Of a stretch of 64,000 nucleotides of DNA, positions 33,602-43,472 are shown one piece after another; position 1 is the first letter of the stretch, and each line of letters begins with the position of its first letter. Below the pieces are notes generated by a model. It was not told the origin of the DNA and searched no databases. It saw only the letters and a program-made list of their open reading frames with translations. The translations under genes were made by a program, and so were the position numbers. The DNA comes from Sphingomonas sp. YR710 (GTDB lineage: Bacteria; Pseudomonadota; Alphaproteobacteria; Sphingomonadales; Sphingomonadaceae), in assembly GCF_900101455.1 (NCBI RefSeq), contig NZ_FMZJ01000010.1:124001-188000 (forward strand), read 5' to 3'.

Positions 33602-36600
33602 ATGTACAGGCTGATTGCCATTTGTTTCGCCGCAGCGCTATCGGTTTGCGCGTCGGCGACGCCCATCAGTGACAGCGTTTCGCAGCCCCGTTCGGAGCGC
33701 CCCCTGATCGGTCCGCCCGCGGCTTGGGTGATACCGGCGTCGGTACCTGAGGCTCCGCCGGCGGCACAAGGGGCCGCGACGATCACGTTGCTAGCGGATA
33801 CGCAGATGCGGCTGGGCGATGCTGGCGACACGACCTATTCCAATTCGGTGTACAAGATTGCCACGCCGCAGGGCCTGGATGATGGCTATTTGCAGGTCGC
33901 CTGGGATCCGGCTCTCGAGACCGTTACGCTCCATCGCTACCGGTTGATCCGAGACGGCAAGCCGATCGATCTGCTCGGCGACGGTTCCCGTCTTACGGTA
34001 GTCCGCCGTGAAACCAACCTGGAACGCGCAACACTCGATGGGGAATTGACGGCGACGCTCCAGCCGGAGGATCTGCGTGTCGGCGATGTCATCGATCTCG
34101 CTTATAGCGTGACGCGCAAGGATCCGGCGGCGGCCGATCATTCGGGCGTGATCGCCGGCCCCCCCGATGGCGTTCCGTTCGGCCGGAATCGAATTCGGGT
34201 GCTCTGGCCTGCGACCCGGCATATGCGCTGGCGCGCGCAGCCTGGCGTTGTGCAGCCTCGATTGGGCCACGTCGGTGCCGACAGCGAATTGCTGTCCGAT
34301 CTCACCAATATCACGCCGCCGCGGCCACCGGAGCGCGCGCCGCTGCGGTATCGCGCGGTCAACGCCGTCGAAGTCTCAGACTTTGCAGATTGGGCAGCTG
34401 TTTCACACATTTTCGCGCCGCTCTACGACAAGGCAGCGCAGCTTGGGCAGGACAGCCCGCTCAAAGGTGAGATCGCACGGATCAGGGCAGCGGCCCCCGA
34501 TTCCAAGACGCGAGCTGCACTTGCCTTAAAACTCGTTCAGGAACAGGTGCGCTATCTCTTTCTGGGGATGGACGACGGCGGCTTTGTCCCCGCGAGTGCC
34601 GACCTTACCTGGTCGCGTCGTTATGGCGATTGTAAGGGTAAGACCGTGCTGCTTGTCGCCCTGCTGAACGGTCTGGGGATCGATGCGCGCGCAGCTCTCG
34701 TAAACACTGAGCAGGGCGACTATGTTGCCACTCGCCTGCCGACGATGAATGCCTTCAATCATGCGATTGTCGAAGCGCGTATCGATGGGCGCAGCTATTG
34801 GCTGGATGGCACGCGGATTGGCGATCAAAGCCTCGATCGAGTGCGTGTGCCGGCCTATCATGTCGCATTACCCGTGACCGCAGTCGGCGCCGATCTGGTG
34901 GCGCTGAATCCCGAGCCGCTTCTGCGACCGAGCGAGACCGTGAGCCTGGCACTGGATGCCAGCGCCGGGATCGACGTTCCTGCGCCGGCCCGGGGAGAGA
35001 TGCGGTTCCGCGGAGAGTCCGCCAGTGAGATGCGGCAGAAATTCGCCGATTTGGCGCCTGCCGATCGCGATACGGCGCTACGGAAGCAATGGCGCGACAC
35101 GTATAATTTCATAACATTGCTCGGCGTCGGCACGAGCGAAGATCCCGCGACCGGTGATTTTCTCCTGACCATGACAGGGACGGCGAAAATGGCGTGGATC
35201 GCTGAGGCCGGCACGCGATGGTATGAAGTCGATCGTGCTCGCCTCGGCTGGAACCTCGACATCACACGCGAGGCAGGGATCAACAAGGATGCGCCCTTTG
35301 CTTTCAATTATCCCGACTGGTGGGCCAGCAGCGAGACGATGAAGCTCCCGAACAATGGTGAGGGGTTTCGCCTGCAGGGCGGTGATGTCGAGAAGACGGT
35401 CGCAGGGCTGTACGCTTTCCATCGGGCAGTCAGGATCGAAGCTGGCATTATGACGATGGAGGTCAGCACACGCTCGCTGGCCGATCAATTGCCGATCGAG
35501 CGCGCCGAAGAGGCGCATTCGCAAATGGCGGACCTCGCGCAAACCGCAATATTCGTCCGCGTTCCCGATGACTACCGACCCACTGACGGCGACATTGCGG
35601 CGTTGAAGGAGAACAAGCCGGCGCTGATTCAGGCTTATATACGGCGAGGCGCGCTTTCGATTGACCGTGGCCAGTTGGACGCAGGACTGGCCGATGAAGA
35701 TGCGGCACTGGCGCTCGATCCGGACAATGCCTTTGCCCATTCGTTGCGTGCACTCGCTCTTGCGACCAAAGGCGATGCGCGTGCCGATGCTGCTGCTGAT
35801 CGGGCACTCGTCCTTGACCCTAAGCGGGAACTGGCATGGTTGGCGAAGGGCGTGCTTGCGACGTTGAAGGCGCGTTTTGCCGATGCGGACAACGATTTTT
35901 CGAAAGCCATTGAGTTGAACGATCGCAACGAGCGCTATTATGCCGGGCGCGGAGGTGCTCGTGCAGGGCTCGGTCGGTTCGCCGAAGCACTAGTCGATGT
36001 GGATAAGGCGCTCGCGATCAATCCGAATTTGCCGATAAGAAGCGTTCGTGCGGCCGCGCTATGGGGGCTCGGCCGAATGATCGAGGCAACCGCCGAAGCC
36101 GATATCGCGGTCGGGAATCAGCCCAAGGCGGTTGAACCGCGATATATTCGCGCGCAAATCCGCGCTGCCAACGGTCAACGGAACGAGGCGCGCGCCGATC
36201 TCGACATCCTGATCGCCGCGAAACCGAAAGCCGAATATTATGTGAAACGTGCGATACTGTGGGATGCGGCGGACAAGGCCAGGCGCCTTGCCGATCTTGA
36301 CGAAGCGGTGCGGCTGGATCCCCGTTCCACCCGGGCACTCGCAATTAGGGCATCTTACGCTCTTGATGCGGGCAATCTGGATCGCGCGGAGGCTGATATC
36401 TCTGCTGCCGAAAAGCTCAAGCCGGGAGCCCGCGAACTCGCACTGCTGCGATCAAGCCTGCTTGTCCGGCGCGGGCATCCTCAGGAAGGGTTGGCCGTTA
36501 TTGATGCCATTGTTGCGAAAAATCCGACAGATTCAATGGCATTCAACGAGCGTTGCTGGATGAAGGCGACGATGCGCGTTTCGTTGGATACTGCGCTTTC

Positions 36601-36889
36601 CGATTGTCAGCAGGCGCTCAAGCTGGCGCCCAACAGCCCTGCCATTCTCGATAGCCGTGCCTTCACCCAATTGCGGCTGGGCCATTTTGAAGCGGCAATC
36701 GAGGATTATGATGCGGCGTTGAAGTTTGTGCCAAACCAGGCAGCGTCATTATTCGGGCGCGGACTGGCGCTTATCGGCAAAGGCGAGCGTGATCGCGGAA
36801 TGGCCGATATTGCGGCCGCCCGCAGGCTGAGTCCGGAGATCGATGCGCGGTTTGCGTCGTTCGGAATGGCGGCTCCCCCGGCGACCTGA
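33602..36889 (+). CDS. large exported DUF3857-transglutaminase-TPR protein
   Basis: 1095 residues. A signal peptide (MYRLIAICFAAALSVCASA) is followed by a DUF3857 beta-rich domain (to about 280). Next comes a transglutaminase-like core with Cys343 in RYGDCKGKTVLLVALLNGLGI, His about 386 in NAFNHAIVEARIDG and Asp about 402 in WLDGTRIG, an intact papain-like triad. From about residue 670 it has a long run of TPR units (ALDPDNAFAHSLRALAL, LDPKRELAWLAKG, LNDRNERYYAGRGG, LAPNSPAILDSRA). The ribosome site AGGAGG precedes 33602. It is probably periplasmic; the role is unknown, perhaps an amidase/crosslinker scaffold. Confidence 0.88.
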   Translation: MYRLIAICFAAALSVCASATPISDSVSQPRSERPLIGPPAAWVIPASVPEAPPAAQGAATITLLADTQMRLGDAGDTTYSNSVYKIATPQGLDDGYLQVAWDPALETVTLHRYRLIRDGKPIDLLGDGSRLTVVRRETNLERATLDGELTATLQPEDLRVGDVIDLAYSVTRKDPAAADHSGVIAGPPDGVPFGRNRIRVLWPATRHMRWRAQPGVVQPRLGHVGADSELLSDLTNITPPRPPERAPLRYRAVNAVEVSDFADWAAVSHIFAPLYDKAAQLGQDSPLKGEIARIRAAAPDSKTRAALALKLVQEQVRYLFLGMDDGGFVPASADLTWSRRYGDCKGKTVLLVALLNGLGIDARAALVNTEQGDYVATRLPTMNAFNHAIVEARIDGRSYWLDGTRIGDQSLDRVRVPAYHVALPVTAVGADLVALNPEPLLRPSETVSLALDASAGIDVPAPARGEMRFRGESASEMRQKFADLAPADRDTALRKQWRDTYNFITLLGVGTSEDPATGDFLLTMTGTAKMAWIAEAGTRWYEVDRARLGWNLDITREAGINKDAPFAFNYPDWWASSETMKLPNNGEGFRLQGGDVEKTVAGLYAFHRAVRIEAGIMTMEVSTRSLADQLPIERAEEAHSQMADLAQTAIFVRVPDDYRPTDGDIAALKENKPALIQAYIRRGALSIDRGQLDAGLADEDAALALDPDNAFAHSLRALALATKGDARADAAADRALVLDPKRELAWLAKGVLATLKARFADADNDFSKAIELNDRNERYYAGRGGARAGLGRFAEALVDVDKALAINPNLPIRSVRAAALWGLGRMIEATAEADIAVGNQPKAVEPRYIRAQIRAANGQRNEARADLDILIAAKPKAEYYVKRAILWDAADKARRLADLDEAVRLDPRSTRALAIRASYALDAGNLDRAEADISAAEKLKPGARELALLRSSLLVRRGHPQEGLAVIDAIVAKNPTDSMAFNERCWMKATMRVSLDTALSDCQQALKLAPNSPAILDSRAFTQLRLGHFEAAIEDYDAALKFVPNQAASLFGRGLALIGKGERDRGMADIAAARRLSPEIDARFASFGMAAPPAT

Positions 36890-36901
36890 TCCAATGATCG
36901 C

Positions 36902-37513
36902 CTAAAGCAACCCGGCGGTTCGCAGATCGTCGGCGAGCAGCTCCGCCCCGCGAAAGACATGGCCCCGGATTCCCACGGCCTCGGCGCTGCGCACATTGTC
37001 CTCTCGGTCGTCGATGAAGATCGCCTGTGCGGGCGTCAGCCCGAATCGATCGAGGGCCAGCCGGTAGATGGCCGGGTCGGGTTTGATCAGGCGTTCCTCG
37101 CCGGAAACGACGATGTCGCGGAAGCGATCGAAGATCGCCGCTTCGCGGGCACGGAATGGCGGCCAGAATTCGTGGCTGAAGTTGGTGATCGCGAATAAGG
37201 GCACGCCGGCGGTGTCGAGTGCCTCGACGATCTCGGCCATGCCCGGCAGCATGGCAGGCACCGTTTCCGAAAAGCGTGGGCCATAAGCGGCGATCGCGTC
37301 GGCGAAACGCGGGTGCAGCGCGATCAGCTCGGCGCTCGTTTCGGCAAAAGGGCGGCCGGCATCATGTTGCGCATGCCATTCCAACGTGACGACATGGCGC
37401 AACAAAAAATTCAGCTCGTCGGGGTCACCCACGAGCTGTTCGAATAAAAGCCGGATATTCCAGTCGTAAAGCACATTGCCGACATCAAAGATGACGGCGT
37501 CGGGGCCGTTCAT
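36902..37513 (-). CDS. HAD-superfamily hydrolase (subfamily IA)
   Basis: 203 residues. Motif I is VIFDVGNVLYDW: the nucleophile Asp is present, but the +2 acid/base Asp is replaced by Gly (DVGNV), as in the YihX/epoxide-hydrolase-N-like branch. Motif II LFAITNFS, motif III Lys in SGEERLIKPDPAIY, and motif IV FIDDREDNVRSA. Family members dephosphorylate small sugar phosphates; the substrate cannot be read from sequence. It ends 12 bases from the convergent TPR gene. Confidence 0.9.
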   Translation of the reverse strand: MNGPDAVIFDVGNVLYDWNIRLLFEQLVGDPDELNFLLRHVVTLEWHAQHDAGRPFAETSAELIALHPRFADAIAAYGPRFSETVPAMLPGMAEIVEALDTAGVPLFAITNFSHEFWPPFRAREAAIFDRFRDIVVSGEERLIKPDPAIYRLALDRFGLTPAQAIFIDDREDNVRSAEAVGIRGHVFRGAELLADDLRTAGLL

Positions 37514-37530
37514 GCCGGCCCCTCCGGGGA

Positions 37531-37656
37531 TCAGCCCTGGCGTGCCTTGAAGCGCCGGTTGGTCTTGTTGATCACATAGGTGCGGCCACGGCGGCGGATG
37601 ACGCGGTTGTCGCGATGACGGCCCTTCAGCGACTTCAGGGAATTGCGGATCTTCAT
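37531..37656 (-). CDS. rpmJ: 50S ribosomal protein bL36 (zinc-less C-minus type)
   Basis: 41 residues: [18 protein letters not shown], then [18 protein letters not shown], then KARQG. This is the C-minus form of bL36, lacking the four zinc ligands of the 37-38-residue form, as is usual in alphaproteobacteria where the gene stands alone rather than at the end of the spc operon. It is strongly basic and binds 23S rRNA. It is 17 bases upstream of the HAD gene on the same strand. Confidence 0.95.
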   Translation of the reverse strand: MKIRNSLKSLKGRHRDNRVIRRRGRTYVINKTNRRFKARQG

Positions 37657-37866
37657 GGCCGTAACGCCTGCCTTATCTATGTTCGAATTGCGAAATTTGA
37701 GGCGCTCCCCTATGCGGGCGCTCCACCCGAGTCAACCCGGTTGATCGCCGAAACGCCGCTTGCGATGCGCGAAAACGCTTCGTTCAGGGGCGATACAGGT
37801 GGCTATGCAGCAAAACCGTTGCTGATGCGTTTCGAGTGAAACCACGCCCGCCGAAGGATCAGCGTC

Positions 37867-38469
37867 ATGAAGATCACAACCCTGTCTGCTCAAGCCCTGA
37901 TCGTTGGGACCATGCTCGCGCTTGTGGGTTGCGCGACCGATTCGCTGCCGACGCGCGTAACCCGCTTCCACCTTGGCCAGCCGATCGCGCCAGGGCAGCT
38001 CGCTGTCGAGCCGCGCGATCCGACGCTGGGCAAAGATCTGGAATTTCAGAGCTACGCCCGCATCGTGCAGGGCGAAATGGCGCGCAAGGGCTTCGCCGCC
38101 GCGCCCGATCTCGCCAAGTCCGAACAGGTGGCCGTCGTCGAGGTCATTCGTCACTGGCAGCCGATTGGGGCGCCGCGGGCGCCGCTGACGATCGGCCTGG
38201 GCGGCGGGAGTTTCGGTAGCGGCGTCGGGGTCGGCGGGAGCGTCAGCTTTCCGGTCGGCAAACCGAAGCAGCGGATGGACGTGATCACCGAACTGAGCGT
38301 CCAGCTCAAGCGCCGTTCGGAAGGCACCGTGATCTGGGAAGGCCGCGCGCAGACCGCCGCGCATGACGGTTCGCCCGCCGCCGCGCCCGAGGCGGCGGTG
38401 TCGCGCCTCGCCGAGGCGATGTTCCGGGACTTCCCCGGCCAGTCGGGCCAGACTATCACGGTGAAATGA
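37867..38469 (+). CDS. DUF4136-like lipoprotein
   Basis: 200 residues. Lipoprotein signal MKITTLSAQALIVGTMLALVGCATD with lipobox LVGC. The mature part has DPTLGKDLEFQSYARIVQGEMARKGFAAAPDLAKSEQVAVVEV, the pattern of DUF4136 outer-membrane-associated lipoproteins, then a Gly-rich stretch (GLGGGSFGSGVGVGGSVSF). AAGGA precedes the ATG. Its stop overlaps the carboxypeptidase start by four bases, linking expression. Function unknown. Confidence 0.8.
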   Translation: MKITTLSAQALIVGTMLALVGCATDSLPTRVTRFHLGQPIAPGQLAVEPRDPTLGKDLEFQSYARIVQGEMARKGFAAAPDLAKSEQVAVVEVIRHWQPIGAPRAPLTIGLGGGSFGSGVGVGGSVSFPVGKPKQRMDVITELSVQLKRRSEGTVIWEGRAQTAAHDGSPAAAPEAAVSRLAEAMFRDFPGQSGQTITVK

Positions 38470-39593
38470 CAGCCCATATCTCGGCCGACTTCGATAGCGG
38501 CAACATCATCGTCCTCGATCAGAAGGACGGGACTTTCGATCTGGAAATCCGCAAGGATCATCTTTCGGATTTCTATCAATGGTTCCATTTCCGCCTGACC
38601 GGCGCGAAGGGCCAGGCGGTGACGCTGCGGATCATCAATGCCGGCGTCTCCGCTTATCCCGCCGGCTGGACCAATTACCGGGCGTGCGTGTCATCCGATC
38701 GGCAGACATGGGGCAGGATCGCGACCGAGATGGTCAAGGGCGCGCTGACCATCGCCTTCACGCCCGATTCCGATACGGTATGGTTGGCTTATTTCGCGCC
38801 ATATTCGATCGAGCGGCATCATGATCTCGTCGCCCGCATCGCGGCAGCGCCCGGTGTCGCCTACGAAAATCTGGGGTCGACGATCGACGGGCAATCGATC
38901 GACATGCTGACGATCGGCGAGGGGGCAAAGCGGGTCTGGCTCTATGCGCGCCAGCATCCGGGCGAATCGATGGCCGAGTGGTGGATGGAGGGCGCGCTCG
39001 AGCGGCTGATCGATCGCCATGATCCGGTGGCGCGCAGCCTGCGCGCGCGGGCGACTTTCCATATCGTACCTAACATGAATCCGGATGGATCGCGCCGCGG
39101 CCATTTGCGCACCAACGCACTGGGCGTGAACCTCAACCGCGAATGGCACGATCCCAGCCTGGAGCGGAGCCCCGAAGTGTTCCATGTCCGCAACCGGATG
39201 GATGCAACCGGGGTCGATTTCGCGATGGACGTCCATGGTGACGAGGCGATTCCGCACGTCTTCATCGCCGGTTTTGAAGGCATCCCGAACTGGACCGATG
39301 CGCAGGGCGAACTATTCCACCTGTTCCGCGACACGCTGAAGCGGCGAACCCCCGATTTCCAGACGAAGCACGGTTATCATGTGTCGGCGCGCGGGAAGGC
39401 CAATCTGTCGATGTCGACCAATCAGCTCGCCAATCGCTTCGGCTGCATTTCGGCGACGCTGGAAATGCCGTTCAAGGACAATGACGACCTGCCCGATCCC
39501 GCGTTCGGCTGGTCGCCCGAGCGATCGAAGCAGATGGGCGCCGAATGTCTCGGTGCGCTGCACGAGATATTGGACAAGCTGCCGAACCGCTAA
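38466..39593 (+). CDS. M14 zinc carboxypeptidase, cytosolic (AGBL/Nna1) type
   Basis: 375 residues without signal peptide. An N-terminal beta-sandwich of the cytosolic carboxypeptidase group (FDSGNIIVLDQ, FDLEIRKDHLSDFYQWFHFRLTGAKG) precedes the catalytic domain: zinc ligands in ARQHPGESMAEWWMEG (HxxE), the substrate region NMNPDGSRRGHLRTNALGVNLNREW, the third ligand in MDVHGDEAIPH, and the catalytic Glu in ISATLEMPF. In eukaryotes this group trims glutamates from tubulin; bacterial members have unknown peptide substrates. Translationally coupled to the lipoprotein gene by ATGA. Confidence 0.92.
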   Translation: MTAHISADFDSGNIIVLDQKDGTFDLEIRKDHLSDFYQWFHFRLTGAKGQAVTLRIINAGVSAYPAGWTNYRACVSSDRQTWGRIATEMVKGALTIAFTPDSDTVWLAYFAPYSIERHHDLVARIAAAPGVAYENLGSTIDGQSIDMLTIGEGAKRVWLYARQHPGESMAEWWMEGALERLIDRHDPVARSLRARATFHIVPNMNPDGSRRGHLRTNALGVNLNREWHDPSLERSPEVFHVRNRMDATGVDFAMDVHGDEAIPHVFIAGFEGIPNWTDAQGELFHLFRDTLKRRTPDFQTKHGYHVSARGKANLSMSTNQLANRFGCISATLEMPFKDNDDLPDPAFGWSPERSKQMGAECLGALHEILDKLPNR

Positions 39594-39641
39594 CGGCAAC
39601 ACCCCGCGTGCCGAGGCCGGGTTGACGCGGCCGCAGCGGGC

Positions 39642-39676
39642 CAAAAAAAGGGCCGGTCCATAAAGGGCCGGCCCGT
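39642..39676 (-). terminator. terminator of the HhH-protein gene, possibly bidirectional
   Basis: GGGCCGGTCC (39650-39659) and GGGCCGGCCC (39665-39674) pair with one G-T wobble. On the minus strand the hairpin is followed by seven Ts (AAAAAAA at 39643-39649 on plus). It lies between two convergent genes. The rest of 39594-39887 holds an AT-rich patch (39750-39800) and no gene. Confidence 0.7.
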
Positions 39677-39887
39677 AAAGTTTTAGGAGAGGATGCCTGA
39701 AAGGCCCATTATTTGTGCACCTGCGAACATGGTTTTGCAAGTGCAAAATAAATTCCGGCGAAAAATTTCGCAGGTCATTGATAATAAATAATTAAAATAT
39801 CGATCTGGATGAGGCCATCGGCCCGAACATGGGTGGCTCATGCACCGCATGTGCAACATTTCGCCGCGGCAAGCCGGCCCATCGCGC

Positions 39888-40337
39888 TCAGCCGAGTTTG
39901 CCGAATTTGGCCTCAAAAGCGTCGATGTCGTTTTTCTCCAGCAAGCTTGCCTGTTCGATCCACTGATCGCGGGTGATCCGGCCCTGAAATGCGCCCATCC
40001 TTCGATCGACTTCGGCCGTTTGCGTGCCATCGAGTTCGGCAAGCTGGGCGTAGCGATGGATGCCGATGCCGTTCAGCAGGCCAGCCGCCTTCGGGCCGAG
40101 GCCCTTGATCCGGGTGAGATCGTCGGAAGGGAGGTCGGCATGGGCCGTTGCGCCCAATATCGGGGTCGCGATGTCGACGAACGCGGCGGCGGCCTCGTCG
40201 ACCAGCCCATGGCCCTCGGTTGTTGCTTCCGGTGCGCGCGGGGCAAGCGGCTTTGCCGGCCGTCGCATCAGAAGCGTGACGGCGACGATCGCGAGCAAGG
40301 CAACCACGATGGCGACGATGATGGTGGTATTCGGCAT
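39888..40337 (-). CDS. membrane-anchored helix-hairpin-helix protein
   Basis: 149 residues: an N-terminal anchor (TTIIVAIVVALLAIVAVTLLM), a Pro/Ala-rich linker, then a helix-hairpin-helix fold DLTRIKGLGPKAAGLLNGIGIHRYAQLAEL, as in DNA-binding HhH proteins and the extra HhH of NADH-dehydrogenase-like fusions. VDRRMGAFQGRITRDQWIEQA follows, a text common in alphaproteobacterial proteins of this kind. Whether it binds DNA or serves protein contacts is not clear. Confidence 0.8.
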   Translation of the reverse strand: MPNTTIIVAIVVALLAIVAVTLLMRRPAKPLAPRAPEATTEGHGLVDEAAAAFVDIATPILGATAHADLPSDDLTRIKGLGPKAAGLLNGIGIHRYAQLAELDGTQTAEVDRRMGAFQGRITRDQWIEQASLLEKNDIDAFEAKFGKLG

Positions 40338-40408
40338 GTTTCACCTTCTTCTGAAATTATTGGCGGCGCGATCACCAGCCGCGCCTGTTCTTCCAATGCG
40401 AAAGCCGG

Positions 40409-41689
40409 TCAGTCGTTCCGCAGACGTGCCATTTCGCGCCAGCCGATATCCCGCCGGCAGAAGCCCGATGCGAAATCGAGGCGGTCGACCGCGTCATAAG
40501 CGATCTGGCGCGCCTCGCCGATCGTCGGGGCCATTGCCGAGACATTGAGGACACGGCCGCCATTGGCGACCAGCCCGGATGCGGTTTGCGCGGTGCCGGC
40601 GTGGAAGATCTTGGCGCCTTCGTGTTCGGCCGCGGCGATGCCGTTGATCGCGCCGCCCTTCTCCGGCGTTCCGGGATAGCCGCGCGCCGCCATCACCACA
40701 GTCAGCGCGGTCTGCGGCGCGAGCCGCGGCCGGGCGATCTCCGCCAGCCGGCCCTCGGCGACGGCCAGCAATACGTCGATCAGATCATCTTCGAGCCGCA
40801 TCATCAGCACCTGGCATTCGGGATCGCCGAAGCGCGCATTATATTCGATCAGCTGCGGGCCGGTCGGCGTCAGCATCAGCCCGGCATAGAGCACACCCGA
40901 ATAGGGCATGCCGGCGGCGGCCATCGCGCGGACGGTCGGCTCGACGATCTCGGCCATCACCTGGGCCTCAAGCGCCGGGGTCAGGATCGTCGCAGGGCTA
41001 TAGGCGCCCATACCGCCGGTGTTCGGGCCGGTATCATCGTCACCCACGCGCTTATGATCCTGCGCCGATCCGAACGGCACGACGGTGGTGCCATCGGTCA
41101 GCGCGAAGAAGCTGGCTTCCTCGCCGGTCAAAAACTGTTCGATCACGACCTCGGCGCCCGCCGATCCGAAACCGCCGCCGAACATGTCGACCAAAGCGGC
41201 GTCGGCTTCGGCGCGGTTTTGCGCGATCACCACCCCCTTGCCGGCAGCCAGACCGTCGGCCTTGATCACCACCGGCAGGCCGAAGCGGTCGAGCGCGCCT
41301 TGCGCCGCGGCCAGATCGGTGAAGCGGCCATAGCCGGCCGTCGGGATATTCTCGCGCGCGCACAGATCCTTGGTGAAGCCCTTCGATCCTTCGAGCTGCG
41401 CTGCCGCCCGATCGGGGCCGAACGTCAATACGCCGTCTTCGCGCAGCCGATCGGCCAGGCCGGCGACCAGGGGCGCTTCCGGGCCGATCACGACCAACCC
41501 GACATTCTCATCGCGCGCGAACGCAACCACCGATTCGATATGGGTGGGATCGAGATCGATACATTCGGCATGTTCGGCTATGCCGGGGTTGCCAGGCGCG
41601 GCGAACAGCTTTGTAAGGCGTGGCGATTGCGCCATCTTCCACGCCAGCGCATGTTCGCGCCCACCCGATCCGAGCAACAGGATGATCAT
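40409..41689 (-). CDS. purD: phosphoribosylamine-glycine ligase
   Basis: 426 residues. GARS makes glycinamide ribonucleotide, step two of purine synthesis. [19 protein letters not shown] at the N-terminus, [15 protein letters not shown], the ATP-grasp part [22 protein letters not shown]-like metal site in [13 protein letters not shown] and GAYSPA. Start 41689 has GGGGGA nine bases upstream, located inside xseA. The start codon shares two bases with the divergent xseA ATG (CATG). Confidence 0.97.
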   Translation of the reverse strand: MIILLLGSGGREHALAWKMAQSPRLTKLFAAPGNPGIAEHAECIDLDPTHIESVVAFARDENVGLVVIGPEAPLVAGLADRLREDGVLTFGPDRAAAQLEGSKGFTKDLCARENIPTAGYGRFTDLAAAQGALDRFGLPVVIKADGLAAGKGVVIAQNRAEADAALVDMFGGGFGSAGAEVVIEQFLTGEEASFFALTDGTTVVPFGSAQDHKRVGDDDTGPNTGGMGAYSPATILTPALEAQVMAEIVEPTVRAMAAAGMPYSGVLYAGLMLTPTGPQLIEYNARFGDPECQVLMMRLEDDLIDVLLAVAEGRLAEIARPRLAPQTALTVVMAARGYPGTPEKGGAINGIAAAEHEGAKIFHAGTAQTASGLVANGGRVLNVSAMAPTIGEARQIAYDAVDRLDFASGFCRRDIGWREMARLRND

Positions 41690-43226
41690 GAACGAAGCTT
41701 CCCCCGGTTTTGGGCCCGCCGGTGAACCCGGTTTCGACAGGCCCCGCCTGTTAGCGGAGGAGATGCCGGGCGACAACGCGCCTGCGCTGTCGGTCTCCGA
41801 ACTTTCCGGCGCGCTCAAGCGCAGCGTCGAAGAAGCGTTCGGCCATGTGCGCGTGCGCGGCGAGATTTCGGGGTTCAAGCGGGTCGCGTCGGGCCATTGC
41901 TATCTGGCGCTGAAGGATGATCGCGCGGTCATCGATGGCGTGATCTGGAAGGGATCGGCGGCGTCGTTGCGATTCCGACCCGAGGACGGGATCGAGGTGA
42001 TCGCGACCGGCAAGCTCACCACTTATCCCGGCCGGTCCAAATATCAGATCGTGATCGAGCGGATGGAGCTGGCCGGGCAGGGCGCGCTGATGGCGCTGCT
42101 CGATCAGCGCCGGCGGATGCTGGCGGCCGAAGGGCTGTTCGATGCCGACCGCAAGCGCCCGCTGCCGTTCATGCCGCGCGTGATCGGCGTCGTGACCTCG
42201 CCCACCGGTGCGGTGATCCGCGATATCCTGCACCGGCTCGAGGATCGCTGCCCGACGCATGTGATCCTGTGGCCGGTGATCGTGCAGGGCGACAGCGCGG
42301 CGGCGCAGATCGCCGCGGCGATCCGCGGTTTCGGGGCGATCGCGGCGGGCGGGCCGATCCGCCGGCCGGACCTGTTGATCGTCGGCCGCGGCGGCGGATC
42401 GATCGAGGATCTGTGGGCGTTCAATGAGGAAGTGGTCGTCCGTGCGGTCGCCGAATCGCCGATCCCGATCATCTCGGCGGTCGGCCATGAGACCGACACG
42501 ACCTTGTGCGATTTCGCAGCGGACCTGCGCGCGCCGACGCCGACCGCCGCGGCCGAGCTCGCCGTGCCGGTGCGGGCCGATCTGCTCGGTGCGGTGCGCG
42601 ACATGGGGCTGCGCGCCGAGCGGCTGGCGCGGCGCTATCATGAGCGCGCGATCGAACGGTTCGACGGTATCGCACGGCAATTGCCAGGCCCGGATACGTT
42701 GCTCGATGCGTCGCGGCAACGGCTCGACGAGGTCGGCGATCGATTGCCGCGGGCGCTTGCGCGGCGGCTGGCGGTTGCCGGCGGCGAACTGGCGCAAATA
42801 TCGGGCGCACTGCGGCCGCGGCTGATCGAGGATCGGCTGCATCGCGGCGAGGCGGCGCTGAAAGCCGAGATGCGCGCGGCCGGGCGCGCGGTGCAACATG
42901 CGAAGGATCGTGCCGGGCAGCGGCTGTCGGCGACGGCGGCGCGCCTGCGCCACGAGCCCATCGGCCAGCGGATCGCCGGCGGCCATGACCGGCTCGACCG
43001 GCTGTGGCGGCTGGCCGACAGCCTGCACCCCGATCGGCCGCTGCGGCTGGGCTATGTGCGGGTCGAGCGGCGGACTGGCGGCGTGGTGGCATCGGCCGAT
43101 GCGGCGAGGGCGGCGGCCGCGCTGACCTTGCACTTTGTCGATGGCGCCGTCGACGTGCGGGTTGAGAAGCCGGTGCAACCGCCATATGGCAAAGACGACA
43201 AGGCCGCGCAGCCCGAGCTCTTTTGA
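41688..43226 (+). CDS. xseA: exodeoxyribonuclease VII large subunit
   Basis: 512 residues. The OB-fold N-terminus ([44 protein letters not shown]) is followed by the catalytic domain with [41 protein letters not shown] and [27 protein letters not shown], then a long coiled coil. It degrades single-stranded DNA together with XseB, which is not in the window. ATG at 41688 has AGGA five bases upstream; an internal ATG at 41763 with GGAGG very close is an alternative. Confidence 0.95.
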   Translation: MNEASPGFGPAGEPGFDRPRLLAEEMPGDNAPALSVSELSGALKRSVEEAFGHVRVRGEISGFKRVASGHCYLALKDDRAVIDGVIWKGSAASLRFRPEDGIEVIATGKLTTYPGRSKYQIVIERMELAGQGALMALLDQRRRMLAAEGLFDADRKRPLPFMPRVIGVVTSPTGAVIRDILHRLEDRCPTHVILWPVIVQGDSAAAQIAAAIRGFGAIAAGGPIRRPDLLIVGRGGGSIEDLWAFNEEVVVRAVAESPIPIISAVGHETDTTLCDFAADLRAPTPTAAAELAVPVRADLLGAVRDMGLRAERLARRYHERAIERFDGIARQLPGPDTLLDASRQRLDEVGDRLPRALARRLAVAGGELAQISGALRPRLIEDRLHRGEAALKAEMRAAGRAVQHAKDRAGQRLSATAARLRHEPIGQRIAGGHDRLDRLWRLADSLHPDRPLRLGYVRVERRTGGVVASADAARAAAALTLHFVDGAVDVRVEKPVQPPYGKDDKAAQPELF

Positions 43227-43271
43227 ACACTGCGCGCCGATCCCATATTCCGGGTGTGAAGGAGGTTTCCG

Positions 43272-43472
43272 ATGTTGATGTCCCAGAGCGGCCGCGTCGC
43301 GAAGCTGCATTATATGGCCAATGGCTTCCGGGTGCTCGCGCCCGGCGATCATGTGATCTGCGCGTTGACGGGCGCGGCGATCACGCTGGACGATCTGCGC
43401 TACTGGAACGTGGCCCGGCAGGAACCCTATGCCAGTGCCGAGGCCGCGACGAAGGCGGAGCAGAAGGCTTGA
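43272..43472 (+). CDS. DUF2093 protein
   Basis: 66 residues, the whole DUF2093 domain (MLMSQSGRVAKLHYMANGFRVLAPGDHVICALTGAAITLDDLRYWNVARQEPYAS). A strong AAGGAGG site precedes it. The family is typical of alphaproteobacteria and has no known role. It lies 45 bases after xseA and its stop overlaps the start of the M23 peptidase gene, so the three may form an operon. Confidence 0.9.
   Translation: MLMSQSGRVAKLHYMANGFRVLAPGDHVICALTGAAITLDDLRYWNVARQEPYASAEAATKAEQKA

Noticed and set aside
41751-43352. 533-codon minus-strand open frame
   Set aside because: Antisense shadow of xseA with no recognisable domain.
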